NCBI RefSeq assembly: GCF_000176015.1
Contig: NZ_ACYY01000010.1
Span: 59,594 to 123,593 of the forward strand
Direction: 5' to 3'
Source: Rhodobacter ferrooxidans
GTDB taxonomy: Bacteria > Pseudomonadota > Alphaproteobacteria > Rhodobacterales > Rhodobacteraceae
DNA length: 64,000 nucleotides
Under the pieces are notes generated by a model. That model saw nothing but the letters and a program-made list of their open reading frames with translations. It made no database searches and was not told where the DNA came from. A program made the translations under genes and the position numbers. The first letter of the stretch is position 1. The number at the start of each line of letters is the position of its first letter. This document shows, piece after piece, positions 24,802 through 33,819 of the stretch.

Positions 24802-26994
24802 TCAGGTCTTGATGGTCAGGAACGGCGCGCCTTCCGTGGCTTGGCCGATGATCGCGGCGCGGACGTTGGCGGCGTGCAGGGCGGTCAGCAGGGCGGTGGC
24901 CTGATCTGCGGGCACGGCGGCCAGCAGGCCTCCGGCGGTTTGCGGATCGAACAGCAGGGCGGCGCGCGGGGTATCGTTGAACGCCATGCGCGCAGTGCAG
25001 GCGGCACGGTTGGCGGGGGCGAGGCTGGAGGCGGCACCGGTGGCCGCAAGGGCTTCGGCACCGGGCAGCAGCGGGATGGCAGGGAGGGATATCTCGGCGG
25101 CGCAGTTGGAGGCGGTCAGCATCTCCAGCAGATGCCCGGCCAGGCCAAAGCCGGTGACATCGGTCATCGCATGGGCCTGCGGGGTCAGGATGGCCGCGTC
25201 GGGACCAAGGCTGCGGGTCATGCTGGCAAGTGCTGCCACCACCGCCTCGCCCAGCATCAGGCCGGGGGCGCGTTGGCCAGCCATCTCGGCGGCGAGAATC
25301 GTGCCGGTGCCCAAGGGCTTGGTCAGGATCAGCGCGTCGCCGGGGCGGGCGCCGCCCTTGGCGAGGATGCGTTTGGCAAGGCCGGTGACGGTGAAGCCCA
25401 GCGTCAGTTCGGCACCGGTGGCGGTATGGCCGCCGACCACATCGGCGCCCTCGGCGCGGAACACCTCGGAGGCTGCCGCCATGATCTCGCGCAGGGTTTC
25501 GGCCTGCATCCGTGGCGACATGCGCGGCAGGGTGATCTGCGCCAGTGCCACCTGTGGTGCCGCCCCCATCGCCCAGATATCGCCCAGCGCATGGGTGGCG
25601 CATATCCGGGCCATCAAGGCCGGGTCATGGCTGAAGGCGCGCAGATGGTCGGTGCTGATCACCTGAAAGCCATCGCCGCAGCGCAGCACGGCGGCATCGT
25701 CGCCCGCGCCGGAAACCACATCGGGGCGGGCAGGCGCGGGCAGGCTGGCAAGTGCGGTGGTCAGCGCATCCGCACCGACCTTGGCACCACAACCGCCGCA
25801 CAGCGGTTTTTCCCCGAGCGCCTGCGCAACGCCAGCGGCAACCGGACCAGCGGGCGGCGGCGGGGTCATCGCCGGGTAGGACGCGAATTTCTCCATGAAT
25901 TTCAGATCAATGCTGTTCTTCCAGAGCCACAACCAGCCACCATCCAGCCGCAGCCCGAACTTGTCGGCCACAGCACCCTGACCGCCGGTCGAGACCAGTT
26001 TCAGGTAGTCGCGTTGCGGGCGATAGCGGCGCAGGGTGCTCTTTCCAGACAGCACCGCGCGCAGGTTGTCGAACAGGAAAGGCGCCTCGCGCACCGCATA
26101 GACCCCGGCCTTGGGGCGCGGCGCAAAGGCCAGATCGGCGCAATCGCCCACCGCAAAGATCGCAGGGTCCGAGGTTTGCAGCGTCGGCCCGACGGTCAGG
26201 AAGCCATCGCGCAACGCCAGCCCGGTGTCGGCCAGCCAACCCTGCGGCCTGGTTCCGGCCACAGCCAGGGTGAAATCGGATGGCAATGTCTGACCATCAA
26301 GCACCACCGCCCCGGCCTCGATCCGCACGGGGGCGGCGTTCAGCAACAGCCGCACCCCAAGCCGCTGCATATGCGCCAGCAACGCCGCCCGCGCACCGGC
26401 CCCGATGCCGGGCAGCGCCACGGCGGCCTGTTCCAGCACCGTCACCGAAGGTTGCAGACCTGCCGCTTGCAGCCGGTGCGCCGAGGCCAGCGCCAGTTCC
26501 ACGCCGCCCAGACCGCCACCGACCACCACCACCCGCGGCGCTGCCGGGGCCTGCGCCACGAACGCCTGCCAGCGGTCGGCATAGCCCCCCAAGGGCTTGG
26601 CCGCCACCGCATGTTCGGCAAACCCCGGTACGCCAGGCAGCGCCGAGCCGATGCCGATATCAACCGAGGCCACGTCATAGGAAATCGCCTGACCGCTGGC
26701 CAACAGCACCCGCCGCGCAACGCGGTCGATGCCCACCACCCGGTCCATGATCGCGCGCGCCCCGGCAAACCGTGCCAGCGGCACCAGATCAATCATCATC
26801 TGATCGCGCCGGTAATGCCCGGCGATATGGCCGGGCAACATGCCGGTGTAGGGCGCCACCGGGCCGGGGTTGATGACGGTGACCCGCACCCCCGGCATCG
26901 GGTCCATGCCCCACATCCGCAGCACCAGCGCATGCGCATGGCCGCCACCGATCATCACCAGATCGCGGGTCAGCGGCAAGTCGTCATTTTGCAT
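24802..26994 (-). CDS. selD: FAD/NAD(P)-oxidoreductase fused to selenophosphate synthetase SelD
   Basis: 730-residue fusion. Residues 1-370 are a pyridine-nucleotide-disulfide oxidoreductase similar to type II NADH dehydrogenases, with GGGHAHALVL (17-26), a second dinucleotide site VVVVGGGLGGVELALA (155-170) and the FAD-binding FAVGDCADL (280-288). Residues 395-730 are SelD, which makes selenophosphate from selenide and ATP; Cys402 and Lys405 in CGGCGAK align with E. coli Cys17 and Lys20. The active residue is Cys, not Sec. The oxidoreductase may reduce a selenium donor to selenide for the second domain, which is inference. Start at 26994 (MQNDDLPLTRD); an ATG at 27045 is possible. Confidence 0.92.
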   Translation of the reverse strand: MQNDDLPLTRDLVMIGGGHAHALVLRMWGMDPMPGVRVTVINPGPVAPYTGMLPGHIAGHYRRDQMMIDLVPLARFAGARAIMDRVVGIDRVARRVLLASGQAISYDVASVDIGIGSALPGVPGFAEHAVAAKPLGGYADRWQAFVAQAPAAPRVVVVGGGLGGVELALASAHRLQAAGLQPSVTVLEQAAVALPGIGAGARAALLAHMQRLGVRLLLNAAPVRIEAGAVVLDGQTLPSDFTLAVAGTRPQGWLADTGLALRDGFLTVGPTLQTSDPAIFAVGDCADLAFAPRPKAGVYAVREAPFLFDNLRAVLSGKSTLRRYRPQRDYLKLVSTGGQGAVADKFGLRLDGGWLWLWKNSIDLKFMEKFASYPAMTPPPPAGPVAAGVAQALGEKPLCGGCGAKVGADALTTALASLPAPARPDVVSGAGDDAAVLRCGDGFQVISTDHLRAFSHDPALMARICATHALGDIWAMGAAPQVALAQITLPRMSPRMQAETLREIMAAASEVFRAEGADVVGGHTATGAELTLGFTVTGLAKRILAKGGARPGDALILTKPLGTGTILAAEMAGQRAPGLMLGEAVVAALASMTRSLGPDAAILTPQAHAMTDVTGFGLAGHLLEMLTASNCAAEISLPAIPLLPGAEALAATGAASSLAPANRAACTARMAFNDTPRAALLFDPQTAGGLLAAVPADQATALLTALHAANVRAAIIGQATEGAPFLTIKT

Positions 26995-27198
26995 CGACAA
27001 ATTCCCAAGTATCGACCAATGGCCTATCCATTGTGCAAAGCCCAATGGGGCAACACCCCCGGCTTGTCGCGCAATCGTTTAACCCGCGGCGCTGTGCCGA
27101 TCCTATCCGCTGCGTTCGGCAATGGCGAGAGGCCGTCCGCCGCAGTTGCGCTGCATCCCTGTGGCACTTAGAGTGACCGGACCTCTGTCGCCCCGGAC

Positions 27199-28530
27199 AT
27201 GCAGATGAAAACCAGACCCCGCATCGTGCTGGCGCAGACCCAGCGGTTGCAGTTGAACCTTGGCCTGTCGGCCTCGATCCAGCTGTTGCAGGCCGATGCT
27301 TCGGGGCTGACGCGCTATCTGCAGGAGCAGGCCGCCGACAACCCGCATCTGTCGCTGCAACGCCCGGCCCCCGGCGACTGGCTGCCGCGCTGGACCACGG
27401 CCTTTGCCCAAACCGCCCAGCCGCCGGAAGCCGCCTCGGCTGCGCCCAGCCTGATGGCGCATGTGATGGACCGGATCGAGGCGTTGACCAGGCCGGGCCG
27501 CGAGCGGCAGATTGCGCATCTGCTGGCCGAGGCGCTGGAGCCTTCGGGCTGGGTGGGCCGCAGTCTGGAGGCGATTGCCGACAGTGCGGGGGCCTCGTTG
27601 CCCGAAGCCGAAGCCGTGCTGGCCAAGCTGCAAAAGGGCATCGAGCCGGTGGGGCTGTTTGCCCGCAATCTGGCCGAATGTCTGCGGTTGCAGGCGCAGG
27701 ACGCCGACTGTCTGGACCCGGTAATGCAGGCGGTTCTGGGGCATCTGGACCTGCTGGCCGACGGCCAGTTCTCCCGGCTGGCGCGGCTGTGCGGCGTGAC
27801 CGAGGCCGAGATTACCGCCCGCCTGCGGCTGATCCGCGGCTTTGACCCCAAGCCCGGCGCGCAGTTCGATCATGGCGCCGCCCCCCTGCGCGAACCCGAC
27901 CTGCTGGCGACGCGCGGCCCGACCGGCTGGCAAGTGGCGCTGAACCGCTCGGCGCTGCCGATGCTGGAGTTGCACGCCCCCGACCATCGTCCGGTGCCCG
28001 AGGCTGCCAAGGCGCAATGGGCGGCGGCGCAGGCGCTGAACCGGATGTTGCAGAACCGCAATGCCACGCTGCTGCGGGTCGCGGCCGAGGTGTTGCGGCG
28101 GCAGGAGGCGGCGCTGGAGCGCGGGCTGTCGGCGCTGGTGCCGCTGACCATGGCACAGGTGGCAGAGGCGCTTGGCCTGCACGAAAGCACCATCAGCCGC
28201 ATTGTCGCAGGCACGGCGGTGGACACGCCGTTGGGCTGCTGGTGGCTGCGGCAGATGTTCAGCACGCGGCTTGGCAATGAAACCGATGGCGTCTCGGCGG
28301 CGGCACTGCGGGCGGCGCTGGCCCGGCTGGTGGCGGGCGAAGACCCGGGCAAGCCCTTGGGCGATCAGGCGCTGGTCGAGGCTTTGGCGCAGGACGGAAT
28401 GGTAGTCGCCCGCCGCACGGTGGCGAAATACCGCGAGATGCTGCATATCCCGCCCGCGCATCGGCGGCGGCGGGCGAAAGTCCCGGCCAAGCGGTCGGAG
28501 AAAGCCGCAAAAGGTCGCGCCGGGGGCTGA
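27199..28530 (+). CDS. rpoN: RNA polymerase sigma-54 factor
   Basis: 443-residue sigma-54. Region I is Gln/Leu-rich (LAQTQRLQLNLGLSASIQLLQ, residues 10-30, then YLQEQAADNPHL); the core-binding domain follows. The HTH is TMAQVAEALGLHESTISRIVAGT (about 317-339), and the diagnostic RpoN box ARRTVAKYR (about 406-414), which contacts the -24 element, is intact. Rhodobacter-type genomes often have several rpoN copies for different regulons; this one is not beside flagellar or nif genes, so its regulon is unknown. The usual downstream hpf/ptsN genes are absent. Two in-frame ATGs (27199, 27205) are equally possible starts. The 204 bp before it hold no gene I can see. Confidence 0.93.
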   Translation: MQMKTRPRIVLAQTQRLQLNLGLSASIQLLQADASGLTRYLQEQAADNPHLSLQRPAPGDWLPRWTTAFAQTAQPPEAASAAPSLMAHVMDRIEALTRPGRERQIAHLLAEALEPSGWVGRSLEAIADSAGASLPEAEAVLAKLQKGIEPVGLFARNLAECLRLQAQDADCLDPVMQAVLGHLDLLADGQFSRLARLCGVTEAEITARLRLIRGFDPKPGAQFDHGAAPLREPDLLATRGPTGWQVALNRSALPMLELHAPDHRPVPEAAKAQWAAAQALNRMLQNRNATLLRVAAEVLRRQEAALERGLSALVPLTMAQVAEALGLHESTISRIVAGTAVDTPLGCWWLRQMFSTRLGNETDGVSAAALRAALARLVAGEDPGKPLGDQALVEALAQDGMVVARRTVAKYREMLHIPPAHRRRRAKVPAKRSEKAAKGRAGG

Positions 28531-28577
28531 CCTGCGGCTGCGCGCGCCCTAAGTGCAAAGGGCGCAACAGGAATGGA

Positions 28578-30605
28578 ATGGCGATGACGTTTTTTCTCGG
28601 CGTCGATACCGGCGGCACCTATACCGATGCGGTGGTGCTGGATGCCGCCTCGGATCGGGTGATCGGAAGTGCCAAATCGCTGACCACCCGTGCCGATCTG
28701 GCGCTGGGCGTGGGCGGGGCGGTGGATGCGGCGCTGGCGGCGGCGGGGGTGGCGCCGGGCGATGTGGCGATGGTGTCGCTGTCCACCACGCTGGCCACCA
28801 ATGCGCTGGTGGAAGGTCAGGGCGGCCGGGTGGCGCTGATCTTCATCGGCTTTGATGCCGCCGATCTGGCCCGGGGCGGGCTGACCGAGGCGCTGGCGGG
28901 CGACCCGGTGATCCTGCTGGCGGGCGGCCACAGCCACGCCGGAACCGAGGCCGCGACCCTGGACCTGCCGCGACTGGAAGCCGAGGTGACGCAGCTTGGC
29001 CCGCTGGTGATGGGTTTCGCCGTCGCCGCCCGTTTCGCCACCCGCAACCCGGCGCACGAGGTGGCGGCGCGCGACCTGATCCGCCGCGTTACCGGGCGGC
29101 CTGTGACGTGCAGCCATGAGCTTTCCGCCAACCTGAACGGCCCGAAACGGGCGCTGACTGCGGTGCTGAACGCAAGGTTGATCGGCATGATCGACCGGCT
29201 GGTGACGGCTTGCGAGGGCCATCTGGCCGCCATCGGCATCACCGCGCCCTTGATGGTGGTGCGGGGTGACGGTGCTTTGATCTCTGCCGCCATGGCGCGG
29301 GAACGGCCGATCGAGACCATCCTTTCCGGCCCAGCAGCCAGTATCGTCGGCGCGCGCTGGCTGACCGGGGTGGCCGATGCGTTGGTGTCCGATATCGGCG
29401 GCACCACCACCGATGTGGCGCTGCTGAAGGACGGGTTGCCCGAGATCGACCCCGCCGGTGCCCGCGTCGGCGGCTTCCGCACCATGGTCGAGGCGGTGGC
29501 GATGCGCACCACCGGGCTGGGCGGCGACAGCGAGGTGCATCTGCTGACCGCAGGCTTGCAGGGCGGCTTGCGGCTTGGCCCAAGGCGGCTGATCCCGGTG
29601 TCGCTGCTGGCCATGGATCACGGGCCGATGGTGCATGCCGCCCTTGACCGGGCGCTGGCGGCGGAAGTGGCGGGCGATCTGGATGGCCGCTTTGTGGTGC
29701 CGCTGTTTGGTGGCCCCGGCGGTCTGGCCCCGCGCGAGGCGGCGCTGCTGGACCGCATCACCCAACCGATGCCGCTGGCCACAGCGATCACCTCGCGGCT
29801 GGAAGTGGCGGCGATGGAGCGGCTGGTGGCGCGCGGGCTGGTGATGCTGTCGGGCGTAACGCCGTCGGATGCCAGCCATCTGCTGGGGCGGCAAGCGGGC
29901 TGGGACGGGCTGGCCGCCGAAAAGGCGCTGCGTCTGCTGGGCCGTCGCCGCACCGGCAAGGGCGAGCGGTTCGCGCCCGATCCTGTGGTGCTGGCGCAGG
30001 CGATCACCGACCAGTTGACCACGCAGACCGCCGATTGCCTGCTGGAAGCCGCCTTTGCCGAAGACCCTGATTTCGCGCAGGAAACGCCCGAGGCTCTGGC
30101 CCGCCACCCGCTGCTGCTGGCCGGTCTGCGCGGCCATCGCGGCGTGGTGGAACTTACCGCCAGACTGGGCGTGCCGGTGATCGGCCTTGGCGCCTCGGCT
30201 GCCGCCTATTACCCGGCGGTGGGGGCAAAGCTGGGCTGCCGGATGATCCTGCCCGAACATGCCGGGGTGGCCAATGCCATCGGCGCGGTGGTGGGGCAGG
30301 TGACGCAGCGGGTGTCTGGTCTGGTCTCCAGCCCCGGCGAGGGCCGGTTCGTGGCGCATCTGCCCGATGGTCTGCAAACCTTCACCAGCCGCGATGCCGC
30401 CCTTGCCGCGACCGAAGCCACCCTGTGCCGCGAGGCCGAGTTTCGCGCCCGCAACGCCGGGGCAGAAGACCTGCACCTGACCACCCAGCGCGACATCCGC
30501 GAGGCCGAGGTCGAAGGCCGCCCGATGTTCATCGAGGCCACCGTTACCGTCACCGCCTCGGGCCGCCCGCGGGTGGCGCATGCCGTGGCCGACGAATCCG
30601 CTTGA
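28578..30605 (+). CDS. hyuA: hydantoinase/oxoprolinase family protein (HyuA-type subunit)
   Basis: 675-residue ASKHA-fold protein of the hydantoinase A / 5-oxoprolinase N-terminal class, which opens cyclic amides such as hydantoins or 5-oxoproline with ATP. Phosphate-binding motifs are GVDTGGTYTDAVVL (8-21) and SDIGGTTTDVALL (about 272-284), with LSTTLATNALVEG near residue 72. The partner HyuB subunit does not follow, nor is there a C-terminal oxoprolinase region, so HyuA alone is unlikely to give a complete amidase unless the partner is elsewhere. It lies 47 bp downstream of rpoN and 36 bp upstream of a tRNA gene. Confidence 0.85.
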   Translation: MAMTFFLGVDTGGTYTDAVVLDAASDRVIGSAKSLTTRADLALGVGGAVDAALAAAGVAPGDVAMVSLSTTLATNALVEGQGGRVALIFIGFDAADLARGGLTEALAGDPVILLAGGHSHAGTEAATLDLPRLEAEVTQLGPLVMGFAVAARFATRNPAHEVAARDLIRRVTGRPVTCSHELSANLNGPKRALTAVLNARLIGMIDRLVTACEGHLAAIGITAPLMVVRGDGALISAAMARERPIETILSGPAASIVGARWLTGVADALVSDIGGTTTDVALLKDGLPEIDPAGARVGGFRTMVEAVAMRTTGLGGDSEVHLLTAGLQGGLRLGPRRLIPVSLLAMDHGPMVHAALDRALAAEVAGDLDGRFVVPLFGGPGGLAPREAALLDRITQPMPLATAITSRLEVAAMERLVARGLVMLSGVTPSDASHLLGRQAGWDGLAAEKALRLLGRRRTGKGERFAPDPVVLAQAITDQLTTQTADCLLEAAFAEDPDFAQETPEALARHPLLLAGLRGHRGVVELTARLGVPVIGLGASAAAYYPAVGAKLGCRMILPEHAGVANAIGAVVGQVTQRVSGLVSSPGEGRFVAHLPDGLQTFTSRDAALAATEATLCREAEFRARNAGAEDLHLTTQRDIREAEVEGRPMFIEATVTVTASGRPRVAHAVADESA

Positions 30606-30641
30606 CGCCCCGGCCCGGCTCCACTACCCAGCCGGACCTGT

Positions 30642-30718
30642 GGCTAGGTAGCTCAGCTGGTTAGAGCACGTGACTCATAATCACGGGGTCGGGGGTTCGA
30701 GTCCCCCCCTCGCCACCA
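30642..30718 (+). tRNA. tRNA-Met (CAT), elongator type
   Basis: 77 bases including an encoded CCA. Acceptor GGCTAGG/CCTCGCC, D arm GCTC...GAGC, anticodon stem CGTGA/TCACG with loop CTCATAA, 5-nt variable loop, T arm GGGGG-TTCGAGT-CCCCC. The D loop and variable region resemble elongator tRNA-Met (metT) of E. coli rather than the Ile2 CAT tRNA. The acceptor stem has one T-C mismatch at pair 4-69; the rest pairs fully. Confidence 0.95.
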
Positions 30719-30900
30719 CTTAAAGCTTGAAAATTTCGCGATGTATCGGCTTTCAGGGCGGAAGTTCGGGGCAAACTTTCCGATTCTGTTCCAACCAGGC
30801 CGTCGGTTTTGGTAGAACATTTCTGGCCGAGACGGCTGGTCTTTGCAGGTGCCGGCAAGCTGCATTGATGACACCATCACCCAAGGGCATGGTTGCGGTG

Positions 30901-31611
30901 TTACTCTGACAGCAGGTAGATCCGGTTCTGCCGGTCGAAATCCACAATCCGGCGACCATTTGCGAAGGCGGTCTGCAGCCGTCCGCGCAGGTCTTGCCGC
31001 AAGTCGCGCGCGCGATCAGGATCGACGGTTGCAAGCTGGCCAACATCTTCCGGCAGCGCCAGCGCAACAGGCTCGGCGCGGTTCAATTGCCTTGCCTCGC
31101 CGCGCGCCAGTGCCGCGACCACGGGTGCGTCAAGATCCCAGTCCACCAGCAGCCGGTCCGAACCAAGGCCGCTGTTGATGCCCGCCATCTCGCCGTAATA
31201 ATCTTCAAGATAGGTGTCCGATTGCGCGCCCAGACGGTGAATGTTCAGGGTTGCATTGACCGCGCGAAGCGGATCGAAGGTCCAGCGGACGCGGGTGATG
31301 CCACGTGCCAGGCACCAATCACGCTGATAGTGCTTCAGCCGCACGCCCAGGCCATGCCCGCGGGCACCAGCCAGCACCGCCAGTCTGTGCGAATGTTGGA
31401 CCCCCGGATCGCGGGTGGGAAAGCCGAAGACATAGCCCAACAGCCGTCCTTCAGCGAAGGCGCCACCAACCAACCCGCCCTCGGCCTGGATCACCATCAT
31501 CAAATCAGCGGGGTCGGGCAGGTCACCTTCGCCCCAGACCTCGCGCTGCAACGCTTCGGCCTGGCGAAACTCGGCCATGCCGGAAAGGTCTCGCAAGGTG
31601 ATCGCGGTCAT
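30901..31611 (-). CDS. GNAT-family N-acyltransferase (COG3375-like)
   Basis: 236-residue acyltransferase. The GNAT core covers residues 1-150, with the acyl-CoA pyrophosphate-binding region at GARGHGLGVRLKHYQRDW (about 82-99), and the characteristic downstream WTFDPLRAVNATLNIHRLGAQ and YYGEMAGINSGLGSDRLLVDW. This family is typically encoded beside MenC-like N-succinylamino-acid racemases; in Geobacillus kaustophilus such an acyltransferase succinylates D-amino acids. Here it overlaps the racemase gene by 4 bp, supporting the same role. The predicted reaction is transfer of succinyl or another acyl group from CoA to an amino acid; substrate not proven. 182 bp without a gene lie between it and the tRNA. 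Confidence 0.8.
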   Translation of the reverse strand: MTAITLRDLSGMAEFRQAEALQREVWGEGDLPDPADLMMVIQAEGGLVGGAFAEGRLLGYVFGFPTRDPGVQHSHRLAVLAGARGHGLGVRLKHYQRDWCLARGITRVRWTFDPLRAVNATLNIHRLGAQSDTYLEDYYGEMAGINSGLGSDRLLVDWDLDAPVVAALARGEARQLNRAEPVALALPEDVGQLATVDPDRARDLRQDLRGRLQTAFANGRRIVDFDRQNRIYLLSE

Positions 31612-32741
31612 GCGCGAAAGTCCTGATGCGACAGGGTGGCGGTCTTCAGATAGTCAAGATCCAGGGTCACGCCGATACCGGGGCCTTTTGGCACCGGCAT
31701 CCGGCCGGAAACTGTTTCAAGCTGCTGCTCGATGATGTCGCGGGTGAAATAGCGGCTGGCCGAAGAGGTGTCGCCCGGCTTGGAGAAGTTTGGCAGGGTG
31801 GAAAGGTGGATGTTGTGTGCCCGACCGATGCCGGATTCCAGCATCCCGCCGCACCAGACCGGAACCTGAAAAGCTTCGCACAGGTCGTGGATGCGGCGCG
31901 CGGCGGCATGGCCACCTGAACGCCCGACCTTGATGTTGATGACGCGCGCGGCGTCGGTCTGCAGCGCCTTGCGGGCATGTTCGACCGTGCGGATACATTC
32001 GTCCAGGCAGATCGGTGTGCGGATGCGTGACTGCAGCGTGGCATGGTCGTGGATATCATCCCAGGCCAGCGGCTGTTCGATATAATCCAGCGCAAAATCA
32101 TCCATCCGGCGGATCAGGCCGGTATCGGCCAGCGTGTAGCAGCAGTTTGCATCCACCGTCAGGTGTGCATCGGGAAACTCGGCCCGCACCGCGTGCAGCA
32201 AGCCGATGTCATGCCCCGGCTTCACCTTCAGCTTGATGCGCTTGTAGCCTTGCTGCAAATGCGCGGCCACGCGGTCGATGGTGCCCGCGATCGGGCCTAT
32301 TCCCAGCGACACCCCCACGTCGATGGCGTCGCCGGTGCCGCCCAGAACTGTCTGAAGTGGCAGGTTCAGGGATTTGGCCCAAAGATCCCAGAACGCCATC
32401 TCGACGGTGGCCTTTGCCATATGGTTCGCCCGCCACGGAGCCAGCAGGGTTGCCAGCGATTCGGGGTTGAGAAAGGTCTGGCCCAGCACCTGTGGCAGCA
32501 GCACCTGCTCCAGCAGGCTCATCGCGCCCGCCACCGTTTCTTCAAGGTAATCGGGCAGCGGATCCATCACGCCTTCGGCAAAGCCTTCCAGCCCGTCTGC
32601 CCGTAAGGTCAGCAAGGGAAACACCTTTTCCGTCATCGTGCCGGTCGCGATGGTGAAGGGCGTGACCAGTGGCAGCCGGACCAGCCGCAGGGTTGCCCCG
32701 TCGATGCGCAGCGCGGCACGGGTCGGAACGGCGACGGGCAT
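31608..32741 (-). CDS. enolase-superfamily N-acylamino-acid racemase / o-succinylbenzoate synthase-like
   Basis: 377 residues of the MLE subgroup, MenC2/NSAR type. The capping domain is residues 12-130; the barrel carries the catalytic Lys170-x-Lys172 (RIKLKV), metal ligands Asp197 (TVDAN), Glu222 (IEQP) and Asp247 (CLDE), and Lys271 on the opposite face (NIKVGRSGG). Both acid/base lysines are present, as needed for 1,1-proton transfer (racemisation). No other menaquinone gene is nearby, so the racemase function is favoured over OSB synthase. Divergent from the RpiR regulator across a 113-bp gap. Confidence 0.83.
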   Translation of the reverse strand: MPVAVPTRAALRIDGATLRLVRLPLVTPFTIATGTMTEKVFPLLTLRADGLEGFAEGVMDPLPDYLEETVAGAMSLLEQVLLPQVLGQTFLNPESLATLLAPWRANHMAKATVEMAFWDLWAKSLNLPLQTVLGGTGDAIDVGVSLGIGPIAGTIDRVAAHLQQGYKRIKLKVKPGHDIGLLHAVRAEFPDAHLTVDANCCYTLADTGLIRRMDDFALDYIEQPLAWDDIHDHATLQSRIRTPICLDECIRTVEHARKALQTDAARVINIKVGRSGGHAAARRIHDLCEAFQVPVWCGGMLESGIGRAHNIHLSTLPNFSKPGDTSSASRYFTRDIIEQQLETVSGRMPVPKGPGIGVTLDLDYLKTATLSHQDFRA

Positions 32742-32854
32742 GGGCGGCCTCCTGGTGATCCGGAATTTTGCGAGCAGTCGATTTCAGTTTACTTGCATTA
32801 TTGACCGAATGAAAGATTCCTGACACGCTTTGACGAAGAACGGGAGATGCGCCG

Positions 32855-33787
32855 GTGCAGCACGTCGATGAGGCAAGGCCCAATGTGACGACCGGGACAG
32901 ACGCCCCGGCGGGCGATCTGCGTCAGCGGCTTGCAGCGGCGGCCGAAGGCGGCACGCCGGCCGAGCGGGCGCTGGCGCACTATCTGCTGTCCAACCTGTC
33001 GGTGCTGCCGTTCGAGACGGCGGCTGCGGTGGCGTTGAAAGTGGGCGTCTCCGAAGCCTCGGTCGGGCGGTTCTGCCGGTCGATCGGCTATCGACACCTG
33101 AAAGAGCTGAAGTCCAGCCTGCAGATGGATCTGGGCGAGAAGGCCTGGCTGATCGGTGATCGTCTGCACGACTTTCACCGCCGCAGCCGCGAGGGTGGCG
33201 CAGAGCTGGCCCGCGCGCTGGAGCACGAGATCGCAGCGCTGGTCGCGGTTTACGAGATTGCGGCGAGCCCGGCGTTCGAGGCGACCGTAAAGCGTCTGGC
33301 GCACCGCAACGCGGTCTGGGTCGCGGGTTTTCAGACAGAGCGCGGCCATGCCGCCGAACTGGCGCACAATCTGCAATACCTGCGGCCCGGCGTGCATCTG
33401 GCCGATGCCTCGGACGGGCATTTCGCAGAGATCCTGCTGGCAGAGCCAGAAGAGGTCACGCTGGTTCTGATCGACGGTCGGCGCTATTCGCGGCTGACGC
33501 GCGATCTGGCGATGGCGGCGCATGATGCGGGTATTCCCGTCACGCTGGTCACCGACCCCTATTGCGACTGGGCTCCGGGTCTGGTGACCGAAGTTTTCGC
33601 GGTGCCGACCGACCTGAACCATTTCTGGGATACCACATCGGCCATGTCCTCGCTGATCGGGCTGATGGTGAATGGCGTCTTCCGCGAACTTGGCGCCGGC
33701 GTCGAACTGCGCATGGCCCGCGTTTCGGCGCTTTACGGCGATTTGATCGGACATACCGTCCCGGGACGCAACCCGGGCAAAACCTGA
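32855..33787 (+). CDS. RpiR/MurR-family transcriptional regulator
   Basis: 310-residue regulator: N-terminal HTH_6 domain (about residues 20-100; LPFETAAAVALKVGVSEASVGRFCRSIGY is the HTH) and a C-terminal SIS domain (about 140-280) that usually binds a phosphosugar or amino-sugar ligand. The start is GTG at 32855, placed by GGGAG 9 bases before. It is divergent from the racemase/acyltransferase pair and first in line with the ABC transporter genes (32 bp before the binding-protein gene), so it probably regulates both sides from the shared gap. No obvious long palindrome is visible in that gap. Confidence 0.87.
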   Translation: MQHVDEARPNVTTGTDAPAGDLRQRLAAAAEGGTPAERALAHYLLSNLSVLPFETAAAVALKVGVSEASVGRFCRSIGYRHLKELKSSLQMDLGEKAWLIGDRLHDFHRRSREGGAELARALEHEIAALVAVYEIAASPAFEATVKRLAHRNAVWVAGFQTERGHAAELAHNLQYLRPGVHLADASDGHFAEILLAEPEEVTLVLIDGRRYSRLTRDLAMAAHDAGIPVTLVTDPYCDWAPGLVTEVFAVPTDLNHFWDTTSAMSSLIGLMVNGVFRELGAGVELRMARVSALYGDLIGHTVPGRNPGKT

Positions 33788-33819
33788 CCCTGCACAACAG
33801 ACAACAGAGAGGACCTGCC

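Noticed and set aside
30653..30880. Minus-strand open frame across the tRNA with a GGDSNPRPRDYESRAL-like sequence
   Set aside because: This is the familiar spurious translation of the antisense of tRNA-Met; the DNA folds into a complete tRNA.
31608..32741. Menaquinone o-succinylbenzoate synthase (MenC)
   Set aside because: No other men genes nearby, and the coupled GNAT gene and importer fit an N-acylamino-acid racemase better.
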